DNA of 64,000 nucleotides. It comes from Corynebacterium terpenotabidum Y-11. Lineage in GTDB: Bacteria; Actinomycetota; Actinomycetes; Mycobacteriales; Mycobacteriaceae. A program made the translations under genes and the position numbers. The notes beneath the pieces were generated by a model. It worked only from the letters and a program-made list of their open reading frames with translations. It did no database searches and had not been told where the DNA came from. Below are positions 25,735-41,362 of the stretch, one piece after another; position 1 is the stretch's first letter; each line of letters begins with the position of its first letter. The stretch spans positions 2,232,001 to 2,296,000 of the forward strand of contig NC_021663.1 of the NCBI RefSeq assembly GCF_000418365.1. The letters run 5' to 3'.

Positions 25735-26160
25735 ATGGCTGACAACTCGTACCGGGACGACCCCGAGTACCTCCGTCGGCGTCGCCAGATCATCCGGGAG
25801 AACCATCCTGACCACGGTGGTTCCGATGACGCCCTGATCGCCGCCCTCGCCGATCTCGACGCCGAATGGGACCGACGGTCCCGGCCCGGTCTCCGCGCCG
25901 CGGACATCCCGCTGCCCGGTTTCATCCCGGAGGACGTCGCACGCCAGGCGGCTGATATGGCAGACCAGTACACCGACGAGGTGATGCGGCGGGCCCGCCG
26001 GGTCGTGGAAACGCAGACCCCGCGGCTGCGTCGGATACGGACCACCGCGGAACGCCGGGCGTCGTCCGTGGTCCGCTCGGTCCAGGAGCACCTCCCCCGG
26101 AACTTCCCCGGCGCCCGCCGGTACACCGACACCCAGACTTCTCGAACGGAGAAACAATGA
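25735..26160 (+). CDS. Hypothetical protein with N-terminal HPD motif (partial J-domain-like)
   Basis: 141 aa. The N terminus reads YLRRRRQIIRENHPDHGGSDDALIAALADLDAEW, which matches helix II - HPD loop - helix III of a J-domain but lacks helix I. A middle segment is helical and charged (DEVMRRARRVVETQTPRLRRI). No membrane segment or other known domain. It lies 12 bp after the Asp23 gene and overlaps the DUF2273-like gene (ATGA), so it belongs to the stress operon. A link to DnaK is speculative. Confidence 0.65.
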   Translation: MADNSYRDDPEYLRRRRQIIRENHPDHGGSDDALIAALADLDAEWDRRSRPGLRAADIPLPGFIPEDVARQAADMADQYTDEVMRRARRVVETQTPRLRRIRTTAERRASSVVRSVQEHLPRNFPGARRYTDTQTSRTEKQ

Positions 26161-26345
26161 AGTACGCGACAATTCTCGGTGTGCTCTTCGGCTTCCTGCT
26201 CGCAGTCGGGGCACTCTGGGCCGGGGTGACCGGATTCCTCATCGTCGGCGTGCTGTGCGGCGTCGGCGGTCTGATCGGTGCCCATGTTGAGGGCCTCATC
26301 GACCTGCGCGCCGTGTTCAGTTCAGGACACCGCGGACGCGGGTGA
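26157..26345 (+). CDS. Small DUF2273-like membrane protein
   Basis: 62 aa with two closely spaced hydrophobic segments, YATILGVLFGFLLAVGALWA and GFLIVGVLCGVGGLIGAHVE, then a basic tail. DUF2273 proteins of this size accompany Asp23/AmaP genes in many Gram-positives. Overlaps the previous gene by 4 bp. Confidence 0.75.
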   Translation: MKYATILGVLFGFLLAVGALWAGVTGFLIVGVLCGVGGLIGAHVEGLIDLRAVFSSGHRGRG

Positions 26346-26351
26346 CCTGAC

Positions 26352-27284
26352 GTGCCGGATCAACCCTCCCCCACCCGGATCGACGACCGGGTGTTCCGTG
26401 TCCACGCACTCCGGGCCGCTCTGTCCGTCCCCGGGGTCATCAACCATGCCTCCGGCCTGAACAGGCTGACCGGCCGGACCTTTCCCCGGGCCGAACTGTC
26501 CTGGGACGCCGACCACCGGGCGATCAGCGTCTCCCTGCAGATCGCGGTGGTCTGGCCGTCCCCGGTGACCGAGGTGGCACGGACCACCCGGGAGATCACT
26601 GCCCGGTGGATCACCGCGGCCACCGGTGTCACCGTCCGGGCGGTCGATGTCTGTGTCGCCGCGGTGGTGCCGGTGGATCCGTCGGACGCGGCGGAGCGGG
26701 TCACCGATGACCTCCTCGCCGCCACCGACCGGCTACCGGAGCTCACCACCGTCACGGCCGCACCGTTGCAGCCGCAGTCCCCCACGGTTCATCGGACGGT
26801 TCCGGACCCGGTACACCCGACCGCACCGGCGCACGCTGAGCTCACCCCGGTCCGTGCTGGACGACCGCCGGTACCGGTCCATGTCACCGCTCCGGCGCCG
26901 GTCCAAGCCGTCCCGGTCAGCGCCCCACCGCCGGTCGAGGTGCTGCATCCCGTCACCCCGCCCCGGCGCCCGCTCCGGACGATCCCCGTCCCACAGACCG
27001 TGGTCCCGGACCCGGTCCTCGTGCGGCACGTCGAGGTATCCCACCCGGCCTGCCCCGCAGGTCCCCGGGTCACCCGCACCGTGCCCACCCCATCGGGTCC
27101 GCCGATGGAGAACGTCCCCACCCCGACCGGCCTCCCGGTGACCGTCTTCCCCACCGTGAACCGTCGGGGTCTCACCGCGGTGACGGTCCGTCGCCACCCG
27201 CGGATCCCGGTGACCATCCCGGACCACCGGGCCTCCGGGTCAGCCAGCCGCGCCACGAACCCAGGAAAGGAGAAGGACCAGTGA
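26352..27284 (+). CDS. Asp23-like domain protein with long Pro/Val-rich tail
   Basis: 310 aa, GTG start. Residues 1-125 resemble a diverged Asp23/Gls24 domain (FRVHALRAALSVPGVINHAS, ISVSLQIAVVWPSPVTEVARTTREITARWITAATGVTVRAVDVCVAAVVP). Residues about 140-300 are low-complexity, rich in Pro, Val, Thr and His (VPVHVTAPAPVQAVPVSAPP), likely unstructured. No signal peptide. Position in the operon suggests an envelope stress role; molecular function unknown. Confidence 0.6.
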   Translation: MPDQPSPTRIDDRVFRVHALRAALSVPGVINHASGLNRLTGRTFPRAELSWDADHRAISVSLQIAVVWPSPVTEVARTTREITARWITAATGVTVRAVDVCVAAVVPVDPSDAAERVTDDLLAATDRLPELTTVTAAPLQPQSPTVHRTVPDPVHPTAPAHAELTPVRAGRPPVPVHVTAPAPVQAVPVSAPPPVEVLHPVTPPRRPLRTIPVPQTVVPDPVLVRHVEVSHPACPAGPRVTRTVPTPSGPPMENVPTPTGLPVTVFPTVNRRGLTAVTVRRHPRIPVTIPDHRASGSASRATNPGKEKDQ

Positions 27285-27835
27285 ACTCCGCCCCAGCCCC
27301 AGCCGCATCACCCCGGGCCCGATGGTGGACCATCCTGCTGGGCATCGTCTTCCTCGCGCTCGGCGGCGTCGGAATCCACGATCTGCTCATCGTCACCGGG
27401 CACATCACTACCGACCCCTTGCTGCCGCCGGTCTATGACTGGTTTGCCGAGGTGCAGTACGCCGGCTGGTTGCTCGCCGTCGCCATCGGATGCGCCCTTG
27501 TCGCCCTGATCCTGTTCATTGCGACGGTGCGGCCCCGGGTCCGGACCCACCTCGCCTTCGCCGGAGGCTCGGAGCTCTACGCCCGTCCCGTCGATATCGC
27601 CCGGATGAGTACCGCCGCCGCCCGCCGCAGCGGCGGAGTCCTCCGGGCTTCCACCGTCGCCACCAGAAAGAAGATCACCGTGACTGTGGTGACCGCAGCA
27701 GGAGAAGACGCCGAACGCACCGCCCTCGCCGAGACCGTCGACGCCGAGGTCACCCGGTTGGCCTCCCTGCTCGACCCGGTGCCGTCGGTGACCGTGAAGG
27801 TCACGACGAGGACGCCGGGAGGTGATCGTCCGTGA
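27281..27835 (+). CDS. DUF6286-like two-TM protein
   Basis: 184 aa, GTG overlapping the previous stop. Two transmembrane segments (WWTILLGIVFLALGGVGIHDLLIV and AGWLLAVAIGCALVALILFIATV, each over 20 residues in total) are followed by a cytosolic-type domain with VDIARMSTAAARRSGGVLRA and KKITVTVVTAAGEDAE. This layout is seen in proteins encoded within actinobacterial Asp23 clusters. Exact function unknown. Confidence 0.65.
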   Translation: MNSAPAPAASPRARWWTILLGIVFLALGGVGIHDLLIVTGHITTDPLLPPVYDWFAEVQYAGWLLAVAIGCALVALILFIATVRPRVRTHLAFAGGSELYARPVDIARMSTAAARRSGGVLRASTVATRKKITVTVVTAAGEDAERTALAETVDAEVTRLASLLDPVPSVTVKVTTRTPGGDRP

Positions 27836-28395
27836 ACCGTGGCAAGGCCGCCTTCGACCGCATCATCACCTTCCTGCTGTTCCTCGTGTTCACAGCACTC
27901 GCCGTCTGGGGTATCGGACTCGCCGCCGACGCCCCCTTCGCCCACCGGATCAGTGACTACGCCGACCGGGACTTCTGGCGGACGCTACCGGACCGCGAGA
28001 ACTACGAGGATATTCTCCGGATCACCGCCCTCGTCCTGCTGGTCCTGGGACTGCTCCTGATCATGGTGAACATCGAGCGCAAACGGCTCGGCAGGACCAC
28101 ATCACCTGCCTCCGGGACCGCCGGGCTCATCCAACTGCACCCCGCGGACCTGGCGTCCGCGGTGGCGCAGTCCCTGGAGCACGTCCCCGGTGTGCGGTCC
28201 GCCACCTGCCGGGCGATCCAGGACCGCTCCACCGATGTCCTGGAGATCAGGATGCGCACCACTGCTGAGGTCGATATCGCCGCACTGCGGGAGGCCTGCA
28301 GTACAGCTGCCGCAGACATCGCCGCCGCACTACCGGGGCTGGACATCCGCCCCCGGTTCCTGCTGCAGGCCGATCAAGTCCACCAGGACAGCTGA
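27832..28395 (+). CDS. AmaP-like alkaline shock membrane anchor protein
   Basis: 187 aa. Two hydrophobic segments near residues 12-32 (ITFLLFLVFTALAVWGIGL) and 65-82 (ITALVLLVLGLLLIMVNIE) precede a soluble domain with DLASAVAQSLEHVPGVRSAT and DVLEIRMRTTAEVDIAALREA, the AmaP pattern. AmaP tethers Asp23 to the membrane. Overlaps the preceding gene by 4 bp and is the last gene of the operon. Confidence 0.7.
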   Translation: MNRGKAAFDRIITFLLFLVFTALAVWGIGLAADAPFAHRISDYADRDFWRTLPDRENYEDILRITALVLLVLGLLLIMVNIERKRLGRTTSPASGTAGLIQLHPADLASAVAQSLEHVPGVRSATCRAIQDRSTDVLEIRMRTTAEVDIAALREACSTAAADIAAALPGLDIRPRFLLQADQVHQDS

Positions 28396-28449
28396 GTTGA
28401 CCTGAGCGTCGGCCGGGCGGTCGGTACTTGCCGGACGTTCCCACGACAA

Positions 28450-28486
28450 AACCCCCACCCTGTCCCTGAGGGACCTGGTGGGGGTT
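28450..28486. terminator. Bidirectional terminator, asp23 operon / tuf
   Basis: AACCCCCACC (28450-28459) pairs perfectly with GGTGGGGGTT (28477-28486), with a further GTCCC/GGGAC inner stem. It lies between the convergent AmaP-like and tuf genes. Confidence 0.85.
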
Positions 28487-28533
28487 GTTGTCTGTGGAGC
28501 GTCAGGGCCCGTGCAGGCCCGGATCAGACGAGA

Positions 28534-29724
<1,191 letters not shown>

Positions 29725-29768
29725 TTGTGTCCTCCTGGACTTCTCGGTGGCCACGACTCTCGCGACCA

Positions 29769-29774
29769 CTTATA
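29769..29774 (-). promoter_or_regulatory. tuf: Possible tuf -10 element
   Basis: TATAAG on the minus strand, 45 bp upstream of the tuf GTG, in an AT-rich patch unusual for the window. No convincing -35 at standard spacing. The rest of 29725-30086 holds no gene. Confidence 0.3.
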
Positions 29775-30086
29775 TGTATCTCCCGCAACAGGGGTTCACC
29801 GCCGGATGCGGTGGCCTGGTGCAGGCCTTTCGTGCGCCGATAACAGCATCGGACAGCATGTCTGTCGGCCGGGTTGTCCCCGCCTTCCCGGTCGGACCGA
29901 GGTCGGTCCGTTCGGGCACACTGCAGCTGGGTAACGGCCAGCACCCAGCATCCTAACGCACTTTCCCCACAGGTGGAAACCGGGGTTTGACGTCATGGAT
30001 ACGGAGTGCTGACCCCTACCCTGCACCCGCCGCCATGTCCCCGAAGGGACGCCGGTGACGGATGCAGAAGTGTGGGGTGCCGGGAG

Positions 30087-32213
30087 CTAGGCGTTGCCGT
30101 TGCGCTCGGCGATGATCTCCTGCGCCACGGAGGAGGGAACCTCACCGTAGGAGTCGAAGATCATGGTGTAGTTCGCGCGACCCTGGGTCTTGGACCGCAG
30201 GTCACCGACGTAGCCGAACATCTCGGACAGCGGAACCTTGCCCTTGACGATCTTGGCGCCGGAGCGGTCCTCCATCGAGGAGATCTGACCGCGGCGGGAG
30301 TTGATGTCGCCGATGACCTCACCCATGAACTCCTCAGGGGTGGTGACCTCGACAGCCATCAGCGGCTCCAGCAGAACCGGCTTCGCCTTGGCGACAGCTT
30401 CCTTGAGCGCCTGCGAACCGGCGATCTTGAAGGCCATTTCCGAGGAGTCGACCTCGTGGTAGGCACCATCGATGAGGGTGGCCTCGATGTCGACCAGCGG
30501 GAAGCCCGCCAGGTAGCCGTACTGCATGGCGTCCTGGATACCGGCGTCCACCGACGGGATGTACTCGCGGGGAACGCGACCACCGGTGACGGCGTTGGTG
30601 AACTTGTAGTTCGGGTTCTCGCCTTCCTCCAGGGTCTCGGGATCCGGGTTGTACGGAGCAATGCCGATGATCACCTTTGCGAACTGACCGGAACCACCGG
30701 TCTGCTTCTTGTGGGTGAACTCGACCTTCTCGACCGTCTTGCGGATGGTCTCGCGGTAGGCGACCTGCGGGGCGCCGACGTTGGCCTCGACCTTGAACTC
30801 GCGCTTCATGCGGTCGACGAAGACGTCGAGGTGAAGCTCGCCCATACCACCGATGATGGTCTGGCCGGTCTCCTCGTCGAGCTCGACGGTGAAGGTCGGG
30901 TCCTCTTCGGTCAGACGCTGGATGGCGACACCCAGCTTCTCCTGGTCGGACTTGGTCTTCGGCTCGATGGAGACCTTGATCACCGGGTCCGGGAAGTCCA
31001 TGGACTCCAGCTGGATCGGATCCTGGATGTCACAGAGGGTGTCACCCGTGGTGGTCTCCTTGAGACCGATGAAGGCGTAGATGTTGCCGGCGTGGGCCTT
31101 CTCGACCGGGTTCTCCTTGTTGGCGTGCATCTGGAAGAGCTTGCCGATGCGCTCCTTCTTGCCGGTGACGGCATTCAGGACCTGCTCGCCGGGCTCGACG
31201 GAGCCCGAGTAGACGCGCACGAAGGTGAGCTTGCCGAAGAACGGGTGCGCGGCGATCTTGAAGGCCAGCGCGGAGAACGGCTCGTCGTCGGAGGGACGGC
31301 GGGTGATCGCCTCATCCTCGTGGCCCGGCTTGTGGCCCTCGATGGCCTCGACGTCCAGCGGGGACGGGAGGTAGTCGATGACGGCGTCGAGCATCGGCTG
31401 GATGCCCTTGTTGTGGTACGCGGTACCACACAGGACCGGGTAGATCTCGGAGGCGACGGTCATCTTGCGGATGGCGGTCTTGATCTCCTCGATCGAGAGC
31501 TCCTCGCCGGAGAAGTACTTCTCCATGAGGGCCTCGTCGGACTCAGCGACGGTCTCGAGCAGCCGCTCACGGTACTCGGCGGCGCGGTCGGCGAGATCGG
31601 CGGGGATCTCCTCGATGGTGGGATCGGCTCCCACGTCGACCTTGCCGCGCCAGGTGATGGCCTTCATCTCGATGAGGTCGACGACACCGTCGAAGTCATC
31701 CTCGGCACCGATCGGCAGCTGCATGACCAGCGGCTTGGCGCCGAGGCGGTCGATGATGGTCTGCACGGTGAAGTAGAAATCGGCGCCCAGCTTGTCCATC
31801 TTGTTGACGAAGCAGATACGCGGGACGTCGTACTTGTCAGCCTGACGCCAGACCTGCTCCGACTGGGGCTCGACACCTTCCTTACCGTCGAACACGGCGA
31901 CGGCGCCGTCGAGGACGCGCAGGGAGCGCTCAACCTCGACGGTGAAGTCGACGTGGCCGGGGGTGTCGATGATGTTGACCTGGTTCTCGTTCCAGAAACA
32001 GGTGACGGCGGCGGAGGTGATGGTGATACCACGCTCCTTCTCCTGCTCCATCCAGTCAGTGGTGGAGGCACCGTCGTGGGTCTCGCCGACCTTCCGGTTG
32101 ATACCGGTGTAGAAGAGAATGCGCTCGGTGGTCGTGGTCTTACCGGCATCGATGTGGGCCATGATGCCGATATTGCGGACCTTGTTGAGGTCCTTCTGGA
32201 CTTCCTGTGCCAC
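30087..32213 (-). CDS. fusA: Elongation factor G
   Basis: 708 aa translocase GTPase. G1 [15 protein letters not shown], switch-region [13 protein letters not shown]3 DTPGHVDF and G4 [10 protein letters not shown] are intact; C-terminal domains IV-V include [20 protein letters not shown] and [16 protein letters not shown]. 24 bp after rpsG in the str operon. Confidence 0.98.
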   Translation of the reverse strand: MAQEVQKDLNKVRNIGIMAHIDAGKTTTTERILFYTGINRKVGETHDGASTTDWMEQEKERGITITSAAVTCFWNENQVNIIDTPGHVDFTVEVERSLRVLDGAVAVFDGKEGVEPQSEQVWRQADKYDVPRICFVNKMDKLGADFYFTVQTIIDRLGAKPLVMQLPIGAEDDFDGVVDLIEMKAITWRGKVDVGADPTIEEIPADLADRAAEYRERLLETVAESDEALMEKYFSGEELSIEEIKTAIRKMTVASEIYPVLCGTAYHNKGIQPMLDAVIDYLPSPLDVEAIEGHKPGHEDEAITRRPSDDEPFSALAFKIAAHPFFGKLTFVRVYSGSVEPGEQVLNAVTGKKERIGKLFQMHANKENPVEKAHAGNIYAFIGLKETTTGDTLCDIQDPIQLESMDFPDPVIKVSIEPKTKSDQEKLGVAIQRLTEEDPTFTVELDEETGQTIIGGMGELHLDVFVDRMKREFKVEANVGAPQVAYRETIRKTVEKVEFTHKKQTGGSGQFAKVIIGIAPYNPDPETLEEGENPNYKFTNAVTGGRVPREYIPSVDAGIQDAMQYGYLAGFPLVDIEATLIDGAYHEVDSSEMAFKIAGSQALKEAVAKAKPVLLEPLMAVEVTTPEEFMGEVIGDINSRRGQISSMEDRSGAKIVKGKVPLSEMFGYVGDLRSKTQGRANYTMIFDSYGEVPSSVAQEIIAERNGNA

Positions 32214-32237
32214 AGTGATTCCTTAAGGTTCGGTGGG

Positions 32238-32708
32238 TTACCAGCGGTAATGGGCGAAGGCGCGGTTCGCCTCTGCCATCTTGTGGGTGTCCTCACGACG
32301 CTTGACGGAGGCACCGAGACCGTTGGAGGCGTCCAGGATCTCGTTGGCGAGACGCTCGGTCATGGTGTTCTCACGACGCTGACGGGTGAAGGTGACGAGC
32401 CAGCGGAGCGCCAGGGTGGTGGCGCGGCCCGGACGAACCTCGACCGGAACCTGGTAGGTGGCGCCACCGACACGACGGGAGCGGACCTCGAGGGCCGGCT
32501 TCACGTTGTCGAGGGCCTTCTTGAGGGTGAGGACCGGATCGGTGCCGGTCTTCTCACGGCAGGTCTCCAGAGCGCTGTAGACGATGCGCTCGGCAGTGGA
32601 CTTCTTACCGTCCAGGAGGATCTTGTTGACCAGCTGGGAAACGATTTCGTCGCCGTAGACCGGATCCTTGACGATCGGGCGTGCGGGGGCGGGACCCTTG
32701 CGAGGCAT
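32238..32708 (-). CDS. rpsG: 30S ribosomal protein S7
   Basis: 156 aa. [20 protein letters not shown] start; contains [36 protein letters not shown] and C-terminal [18 protein letters not shown]. Nucleates the 30S head. Gap to rpsL is 2 bp. Confidence 0.98.
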   Translation of the reverse strand: MPRKGPAPARPIVKDPVYGDEIVSQLVNKILLDGKKSTAERIVYSALETCREKTGTDPVLTLKKALDNVKPALEVRSRRVGGATYQVPVEVRPGRATTLALRWLVTFTRQRRENTMTERLANEILDASNGLGASVKRREDTHKMAEANRAFAHYRW

Positions 32709-32710
32709 GC

Positions 32711-33082
32711 TTACTTCTCCTTCTTCGCACCGTAACGGGAACGGGCCTGCTTGCGGTCCTTGACACCCTGGGTGTCGAGGGAGCCACGGACGATCTTGTA
32801 GCGGACACCCGGGAGGTCCTTCACACGACCACCACGGACGAGCACCATGGAGTGCTCCTGGAGGTTGTGACCCTCACCCGGGATGTAGGCGGAAACCTCG
32901 ATGCCGGAGGTGAGGCGAACACGGGCGACCTTACGGAGCGCGGAGTTCGGCTTCCTCGGGGTGGTGGTGTACACGCGGGTGCACACGCCACGACGCTGCG
33001 GGGAACCCTTGAGGGCGACGGTCGCAACCTTCGCCGTCTTGTCGTGGCGGCCCTTACGGACCAGCTGCTGAATAGTAGGCAT
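32711..33082 (-). CDS. rpsL: 30S ribosomal protein S12
   Basis: 123 aa. Decoding-site protein. The streptomycin-resistance hot spots look wild type: Lys in [13 protein letters not shown] and Lys in [11 protein letters not shown]. First gene of the str operon, with a long leader upstream. Confidence 0.98.
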   Translation of the reverse strand: MPTIQQLVRKGRHDKTAKVATVALKGSPQRRGVCTRVYTTTPRKPNSALRKVARVRLTSGIEVSAYIPGEGHNLQEHSMVLVRGGRVKDLPGVRYKIVRGSLDTQGVKDRKQARSRYGAKKEK

Positions 33083-33315
33083 GAACCGACTTTCTTATGG
33101 TGTTCAGTACATCTGTCGACGGTGCCGTCGACGTGAGCGGCCAACGAGACCTCTCCCCGGACTCCCGGCGCATTTGCTTTTAAACGTGCCGAAACCCCTC
33201 AGCCGCTTTCGCTGGCCTACGGGGTGAGTTTCATCCTGCTGTCGTACATCGGCAACCCAGAGGTTGCACGGCCTCTCGGCCGCCGGATGAGTCCTGATAC
33301 GGGGACTGAAGTGCG

Positions 33316-33344
33316 ACACTACCGCATCCTCCCGCCGGAACCAA
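33316..33344 (-). promoter_or_regulatory. Candidate str operon promoter
   Basis: On the minus strand TTGGTT (33344-33339) and TAGTGT (33321-33316) are separated by 17 bp. It would give a leader of roughly 230 nt before rpsL. The leader (33083-33310) contains inverted segments (e.g. 33190-33230) but no gene. Confidence 0.4.
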
Positions 33345-33422
33345 AACCGTCACCGGCTCCCCCACCCGTGTACTGACTCATGCCCGGCGGCGGAGTGCTC
33401 CCTCACCCGCCCAGTACACAGC

Positions 33423-33457
33423 GAACCCGGCCCCTGCACAAGGCAGGGACCGGGTTC
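33423..33457. terminator. rpoBC terminator
   Basis: 15-bp arms GAACCCGGCCCCTGC and GCAGGGACCGGGTTC with a 5-nt loop and one mismatch, 40 bp downstream of the rpoC stop on the minus strand. Confidence 0.75.
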
Positions 33458-33496
33458 AGCGGGACGTCACCGGGGCCCGAGGGCACCGGAGACCGA

Positions 33497-37468
<3,972 letters not shown>

Positions 37469-37547
37469 GTGGACTCCCTTTCCCCTCCGTGGGACCGGAG
37501 GGTGTGAGTAGCGGTGAAAAAGATCAATGGCGTTGACGGGGCGTCAG

Positions 37548-40500
37548 TTAGATGACGTCGGTCTCTGCATCGGGACGCTCGTCACGGGACAGGTTGATGC
37601 CCAGGGCGGCGTTGGCGTGGTCGAGTTCGTCGTCATCGGTGGAATTGAGTTCCATCGGGGTGCCGTCAGCGGCGAGGACCTCGACGTTGAGGCACAGCGA
37701 CTGCAGCTCCTTGAGGAGAACCTTGAAGGACTCGGGGATACCCGGATCCGGGATGTTCTCGCCCTTGACGATGGCCTCGTAGACCTTCACGCGGCCGACG
37801 ACGTCATCGGACTTGATGGTCAGGAGCTCCTGCAGCGTGTACGCCGCACCGTAGGCCTGCATGGCCCACACCTCCATCTCACCGAAGCGCTGGCCACCGA
37901 ACTGGGCCTTACCGCCGAGCGGCTGCTGGGTGATCATGGAGTACGGACCGGTGGACCGGGCGTGGATCTTCTCGTCGACCAGGTGGTGCAGCTTGAGCAT
38001 GTACATGTAGCCGACGGAGATCGGGTACGGGTACGGCTCGCCCGAGCGACCGTCGATGAGCACGGCCTTACCGAACTCGTCGGTCAGCGGCAGGCCGTCG
38101 GCGTTCGGACGCACCGAGCGCAGCAGACCGGACAGTTCCGCATTCTCGGCACCGTCGAAGACCGGGGTGGAGACGAGGGACTCCGGCGGGACGTCGTAGA
38201 GATCCTCGGGGAGGGTCTTCAGCATCTCCTGGATCTTCGGATCCGGGGACTCCGGGTCGACCTTCCAGCCGTTCTTGGCCAGCCAGCCGAGGTGGGTCTC
38301 GAGGACCTGGCCGATGTTCATACGACGCGGCACGCCGTGGGTGTTGAGGATGATGTCGACCGGGGTACCGTCCGGCAGGAACGGCATGTCCTCGGCCGGC
38401 AGGATCTTGCCGACGACGCCCTTGTTACCGTGGCGGCCGGCCATCTTGTCGCCGTCCTGGATCTTGCGCTTCTGGGCGACGTAGACGCGGACCATCTGGT
38501 TGACGCCGGGGGCCAGGTCGTCGTCGTCCTCACGCGAGAAGACGCGGACGCCGATGACCTTGCCGGTCTCACCGTGGGGCACCTTCATGGAGGTGTCGCG
38601 GACTTCGCGGGCCTTCTCACCGAAGATGGCGCGCAGCAGGCGCTCCTCCGGGGTCAGCTCGGTCTCGCCCTTCGGGGTGACCTTGCCGACGAGGATGTCG
38701 CCGTCGCGGACGTCGGCGCCGATGCGGACAATGCCGCGGTCGTCGAGGTCGGCGAGCACGTCGTCACCGACGTTGGGGATGTCGCGGGTGATCTCCTCCG
38801 GGCCGAGCTTGGTGTCCCGGGCGTCGATCTCGTGCTCCTCGATGTGGATCGAGGTGAGGAGGTCGTCCTCCACCATCCGCTGGTTGAGGATGATGGCGTC
38901 CTCGTAGTTGTGGCCCTCCCACGGCATGAAGGCGACGAGGAGGTTGCGGCCGAGCGACATCTCACCGTGGTGGGTGCCGGGGCCGTCGGCGATGGCCTGG
39001 CCGGCCTCGACGCGCTGACCCTGCTCGACCAGGGGCTTCTGGTTGTAGCAGGTGCCCTGGTTGGTGCGCTCGAACTTGCGCAGCATGTAGGTGTCACGGA
39101 CACCGTCGTCGTCCATGATGGTGATGTAGTCGGCGGAGACGTACTCCACGGCGCCGGCCTTCGGGGTGACGATGACGTCACCGGCATCGTAGGCCGAGCG
39201 CAGCTCCATACCGGTACCGACGTAGGGCGCCTCGGAACGCAGCAGCGGGACAGCCTGCTTCTGCATGTTCGCACCCATGAGGGCACGGTTGGCGTCGTCG
39301 TGCTCGAGGAACGGGATCATGGCGGTACCCACGGAGACCATCTGCCGCGGGGAGACGTCCATGTAGTCGACCTGGGTCGCCGGGACGACCTCGACATCGC
39401 CGCCGCGGAGGCGGACCTCGATCTCGGCGTCGACGAAACGACCGTCGGCGTCGACCAGGGTCTTCGCCTGGGCGATGATGTGGCGGTCCTCTTCATCGGC
39501 GGTGAGGTAGTCCACCTGGTCGGTGATGACGCCCTCGGAGACCCGACGGTAGGGGGTCTCGATGAAACCGAAGGGGTTGACCCGCGCGTAGGTGGCGAGG
39601 TTACCGATCAGGCCGATGTTCGGACCCTCAGGGGTCTCGATCGGGCACATACGCCCGTAGTGGGACGCGTGGACGTCACGGACCTCAAGGCCGGCGCGCT
39701 CACGCGACAGGCCGCCCGGGCCCAGAGCGGACAGACGACGCTTGTGGGTCAGACCCGACAGCGAGTTGTTCTGGTCCATGAACTGGGACAGCTGGGAGGT
39801 GCCGAAGAACTCGCGGATGGCCGCGGAGACCGGGCGCACGTTGATCAGCGAGGTCGGGGTGATGGACTCGGCATCCTGCGTGGTCATCCGCTCGCGGACG
39901 ACACGCTCCATGCGGGACAGACCGACCCGAATCTGGTTCTGGATCAGCTCACCGACCGTGCGGAGACGACGGTTGCCGAAGTGGTCGATGTCGTCGACGC
40001 CGAGCGGGATATCCTGACCGTCGGGGGAGGTCATGGACTTCTCACCGGCGTGCAGGCGCACGAGGTACTCGATGGTGGTGAGGATGTCCTGCTCGGTGAG
40101 CGTCATCGCACCGGAATCACCGTCAAGACCGAGCTTGCGGTTGACCTTGTAGCGGCCGACCTTGGCCAGGTCGTAGCGCTTGGCCTTGAAGAAGCTGTTC
40201 TCCAGCAGGGCCTGGGCGGAGTCACGGGTCGGCGACTCGCCGGGACGCTGCTTGCGGTAGATCTCGAGGAGGGCTTCGTCGGTGTTGGCGACGCCGTCCT
40301 TCTCGAGGGTGGTCATCATGATCTCGGAGAAACCGAACCGCTGCGTGATCTCCTCGGTGGTGAGACCCAGGGCCTTGAGCAGCACGGTGACCGGCTGGCG
40401 GCGCTTGCGGTCGATGCGGACACCGACGGTGTCCCGCTTGTCGACGTCGAACTCCAGCCACGCGCCGCGGGAAGGGATGACCTTCACGGCGTGCAGCGGA

Positions 40501-41057
40501 CGCTCGGTGGACGGGTCAATGGACTCGTCGAAGTAGACGCCCGGGGAGCGGACCAGCTGGGACACGACGACACGCTCGGTGCCGTTGATGATGAAGGTGC
40601 CCTTGTCGGTCATCATCGGGAAGTCACCGATGAAGACGGTCTGGCTCTTGATCTCACCGGAAAGCGCATTGGTGAACTCGGCCGTCACGTAGAGCGGCGC
40701 CGAGTAGTTGATGTCCTTGTCCTTGCACTCGTCGATCGTGTTCTTCACGTCGTCGAAGCGCGGCTCGGACAGGGTCAGGGACATGTTCTCGGAGTAGTCC
40801 TCGACGGGGGACAGTTCATCGAGGATGTCCTCGAGACCGCTGGTGACGCGGTCGCCCTCCTCAGCCTGCGCCTGTCGCCGGGCGCGCCATTCAGGCGTGC
40901 CGACGAGCCAGGCGAAGGACTCTCTCTGAACGTCGAGAAGACCGGGCACCTCGATCGGGGCATGGATCTTCGCGAAGGAGTAACGATGCGAAGCCCCGGG
41001 GATTCCGGCCGTGGAACTGGTCTGGCGGGAGACTGCCAAGATGGGTCCTTCCAGCAC
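37548..41057 (-). CDS. rpoB: DNA-directed RNA polymerase subunit beta
   Basis: 1169 aa from GTG 41057 ([12 protein letters not shown]), the position used in related corynebacteria; the frame is open upstream to 41192 but that segment is Arg/Ser rich and unlike RpoB. The rifampicin region ([20 protein letters not shown] then [12 protein letters not shown]) is wild type, predicting rifampicin susceptibility at this site. Contains [14 protein letters not shown] and the C-terminal [20 protein letters not shown]. Confidence 0.97.
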   Translation of the reverse strand: MLEGPILAVSRQTSSTAGIPGASHRYSFAKIHAPIEVPGLLDVQRESFAWLVGTPEWRARRQAQAEEGDRVTSGLEDILDELSPVEDYSENMSLTLSEPRFDDVKNTIDECKDKDINYSAPLYVTAEFTNALSGEIKSQTVFIGDFPMMTDKGTFIINGTERVVVSQLVRSPGVYFDESIDPSTERPLHAVKVIPSRGAWLEFDVDKRDTVGVRIDRKRRQPVTVLLKALGLTTEEITQRFGFSEIMMTTLEKDGVANTDEALLEIYRKQRPGESPTRDSAQALLENSFFKAKRYDLAKVGRYKVNRKLGLDGDSGAMTLTEQDILTTIEYLVRLHAGEKSMTSPDGQDIPLGVDDIDHFGNRRLRTVGELIQNQIRVGLSRMERVVRERMTTQDAESITPTSLINVRPVSAAIREFFGTSQLSQFMDQNNSLSGLTHKRRLSALGPGGLSRERAGLEVRDVHASHYGRMCPIETPEGPNIGLIGNLATYARVNPFGFIETPYRRVSEGVITDQVDYLTADEEDRHIIAQAKTLVDADGRFVDAEIEVRLRGGDVEVVPATQVDYMDVSPRQMVSVGTAMIPFLEHDDANRALMGANMQKQAVPLLRSEAPYVGTGMELRSAYDAGDVIVTPKAGAVEYVSADYITIMDDDGVRDTYMLRKFERTNQGTCYNQKPLVEQGQRVEAGQAIADGPGTHHGEMSLGRNLLVAFMPWEGHNYEDAIILNQRMVEDDLLTSIHIEEHEIDARDTKLGPEEITRDIPNVGDDVLADLDDRGIVRIGADVRDGDILVGKVTPKGETELTPEERLLRAIFGEKAREVRDTSMKVPHGETGKVIGVRVFSREDDDDLAPGVNQMVRVYVAQKRKIQDGDKMAGRHGNKGVVGKILPAEDMPFLPDGTPVDIILNTHGVPRRMNIGQVLETHLGWLAKNGWKVDPESPDPKIQEMLKTLPEDLYDVPPESLVSTPVFDGAENAELSGLLRSVRPNADGLPLTDEFGKAVLIDGRSGEPYPYPISVGYMYMLKLHHLVDEKIHARSTGPYSMITQQPLGGKAQFGGQRFGEMEVWAMQAYGAAYTLQELLTIKSDDVVGRVKVYEAIVKGENIPDPGIPESFKVLLKELQSLCLNVEVLAADGTPMELNSTDDDELDHANAALGINLSRDERPDAETDVI

Positions 41058-41175
41058 CTCACGCGTCGGGCGACGGGGCCTGACGCGGTTGCTTGAGCGT
41101 ACGGTCTGTGATGGTCTGTGAGGGACTGACGCCCCGACGGTCCGACCAGGGAATGAAACCTGGGCGCAGGAACAC

Positions 41176-41207
41176 TTAATAGACCTTGTCAAGTGGTGTT
41201 TTCACAA
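41176..41207 (-). promoter_or_regulatory. rpoB: Possible rpoB promoter
   Basis: Minus-strand TTGTGA (41207-41202) and TATTAA (41181-41176), 20 bp apart, in an AT-richer patch also containing TTGACA. Spacing is not ideal. The rest of 41058-41362 has no gene. Confidence 0.3.
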
Positions 41208-41362
41208 GCATCACCCGTCAAGGTCGTCGGTGTTCTCCGCAGAACCGCCGGAGATCAGTCCAGCGCAAAAGTCGAGCTTATATCATGGCGCAGACAAAGT
41301 CCAGCGCCTCCCTCCCGGCGTCCCCACGCCCCCGACACCCCTGAAGAGCATCCCCGGCAGAC

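Noticed and set aside
39720..39800. Rifampicin-resistance substitution in rpoB
   Set aside because: The hot-spot residues (D in FMDQNN, H in GLTHKRRL, S in RLSALG) are all wild type.
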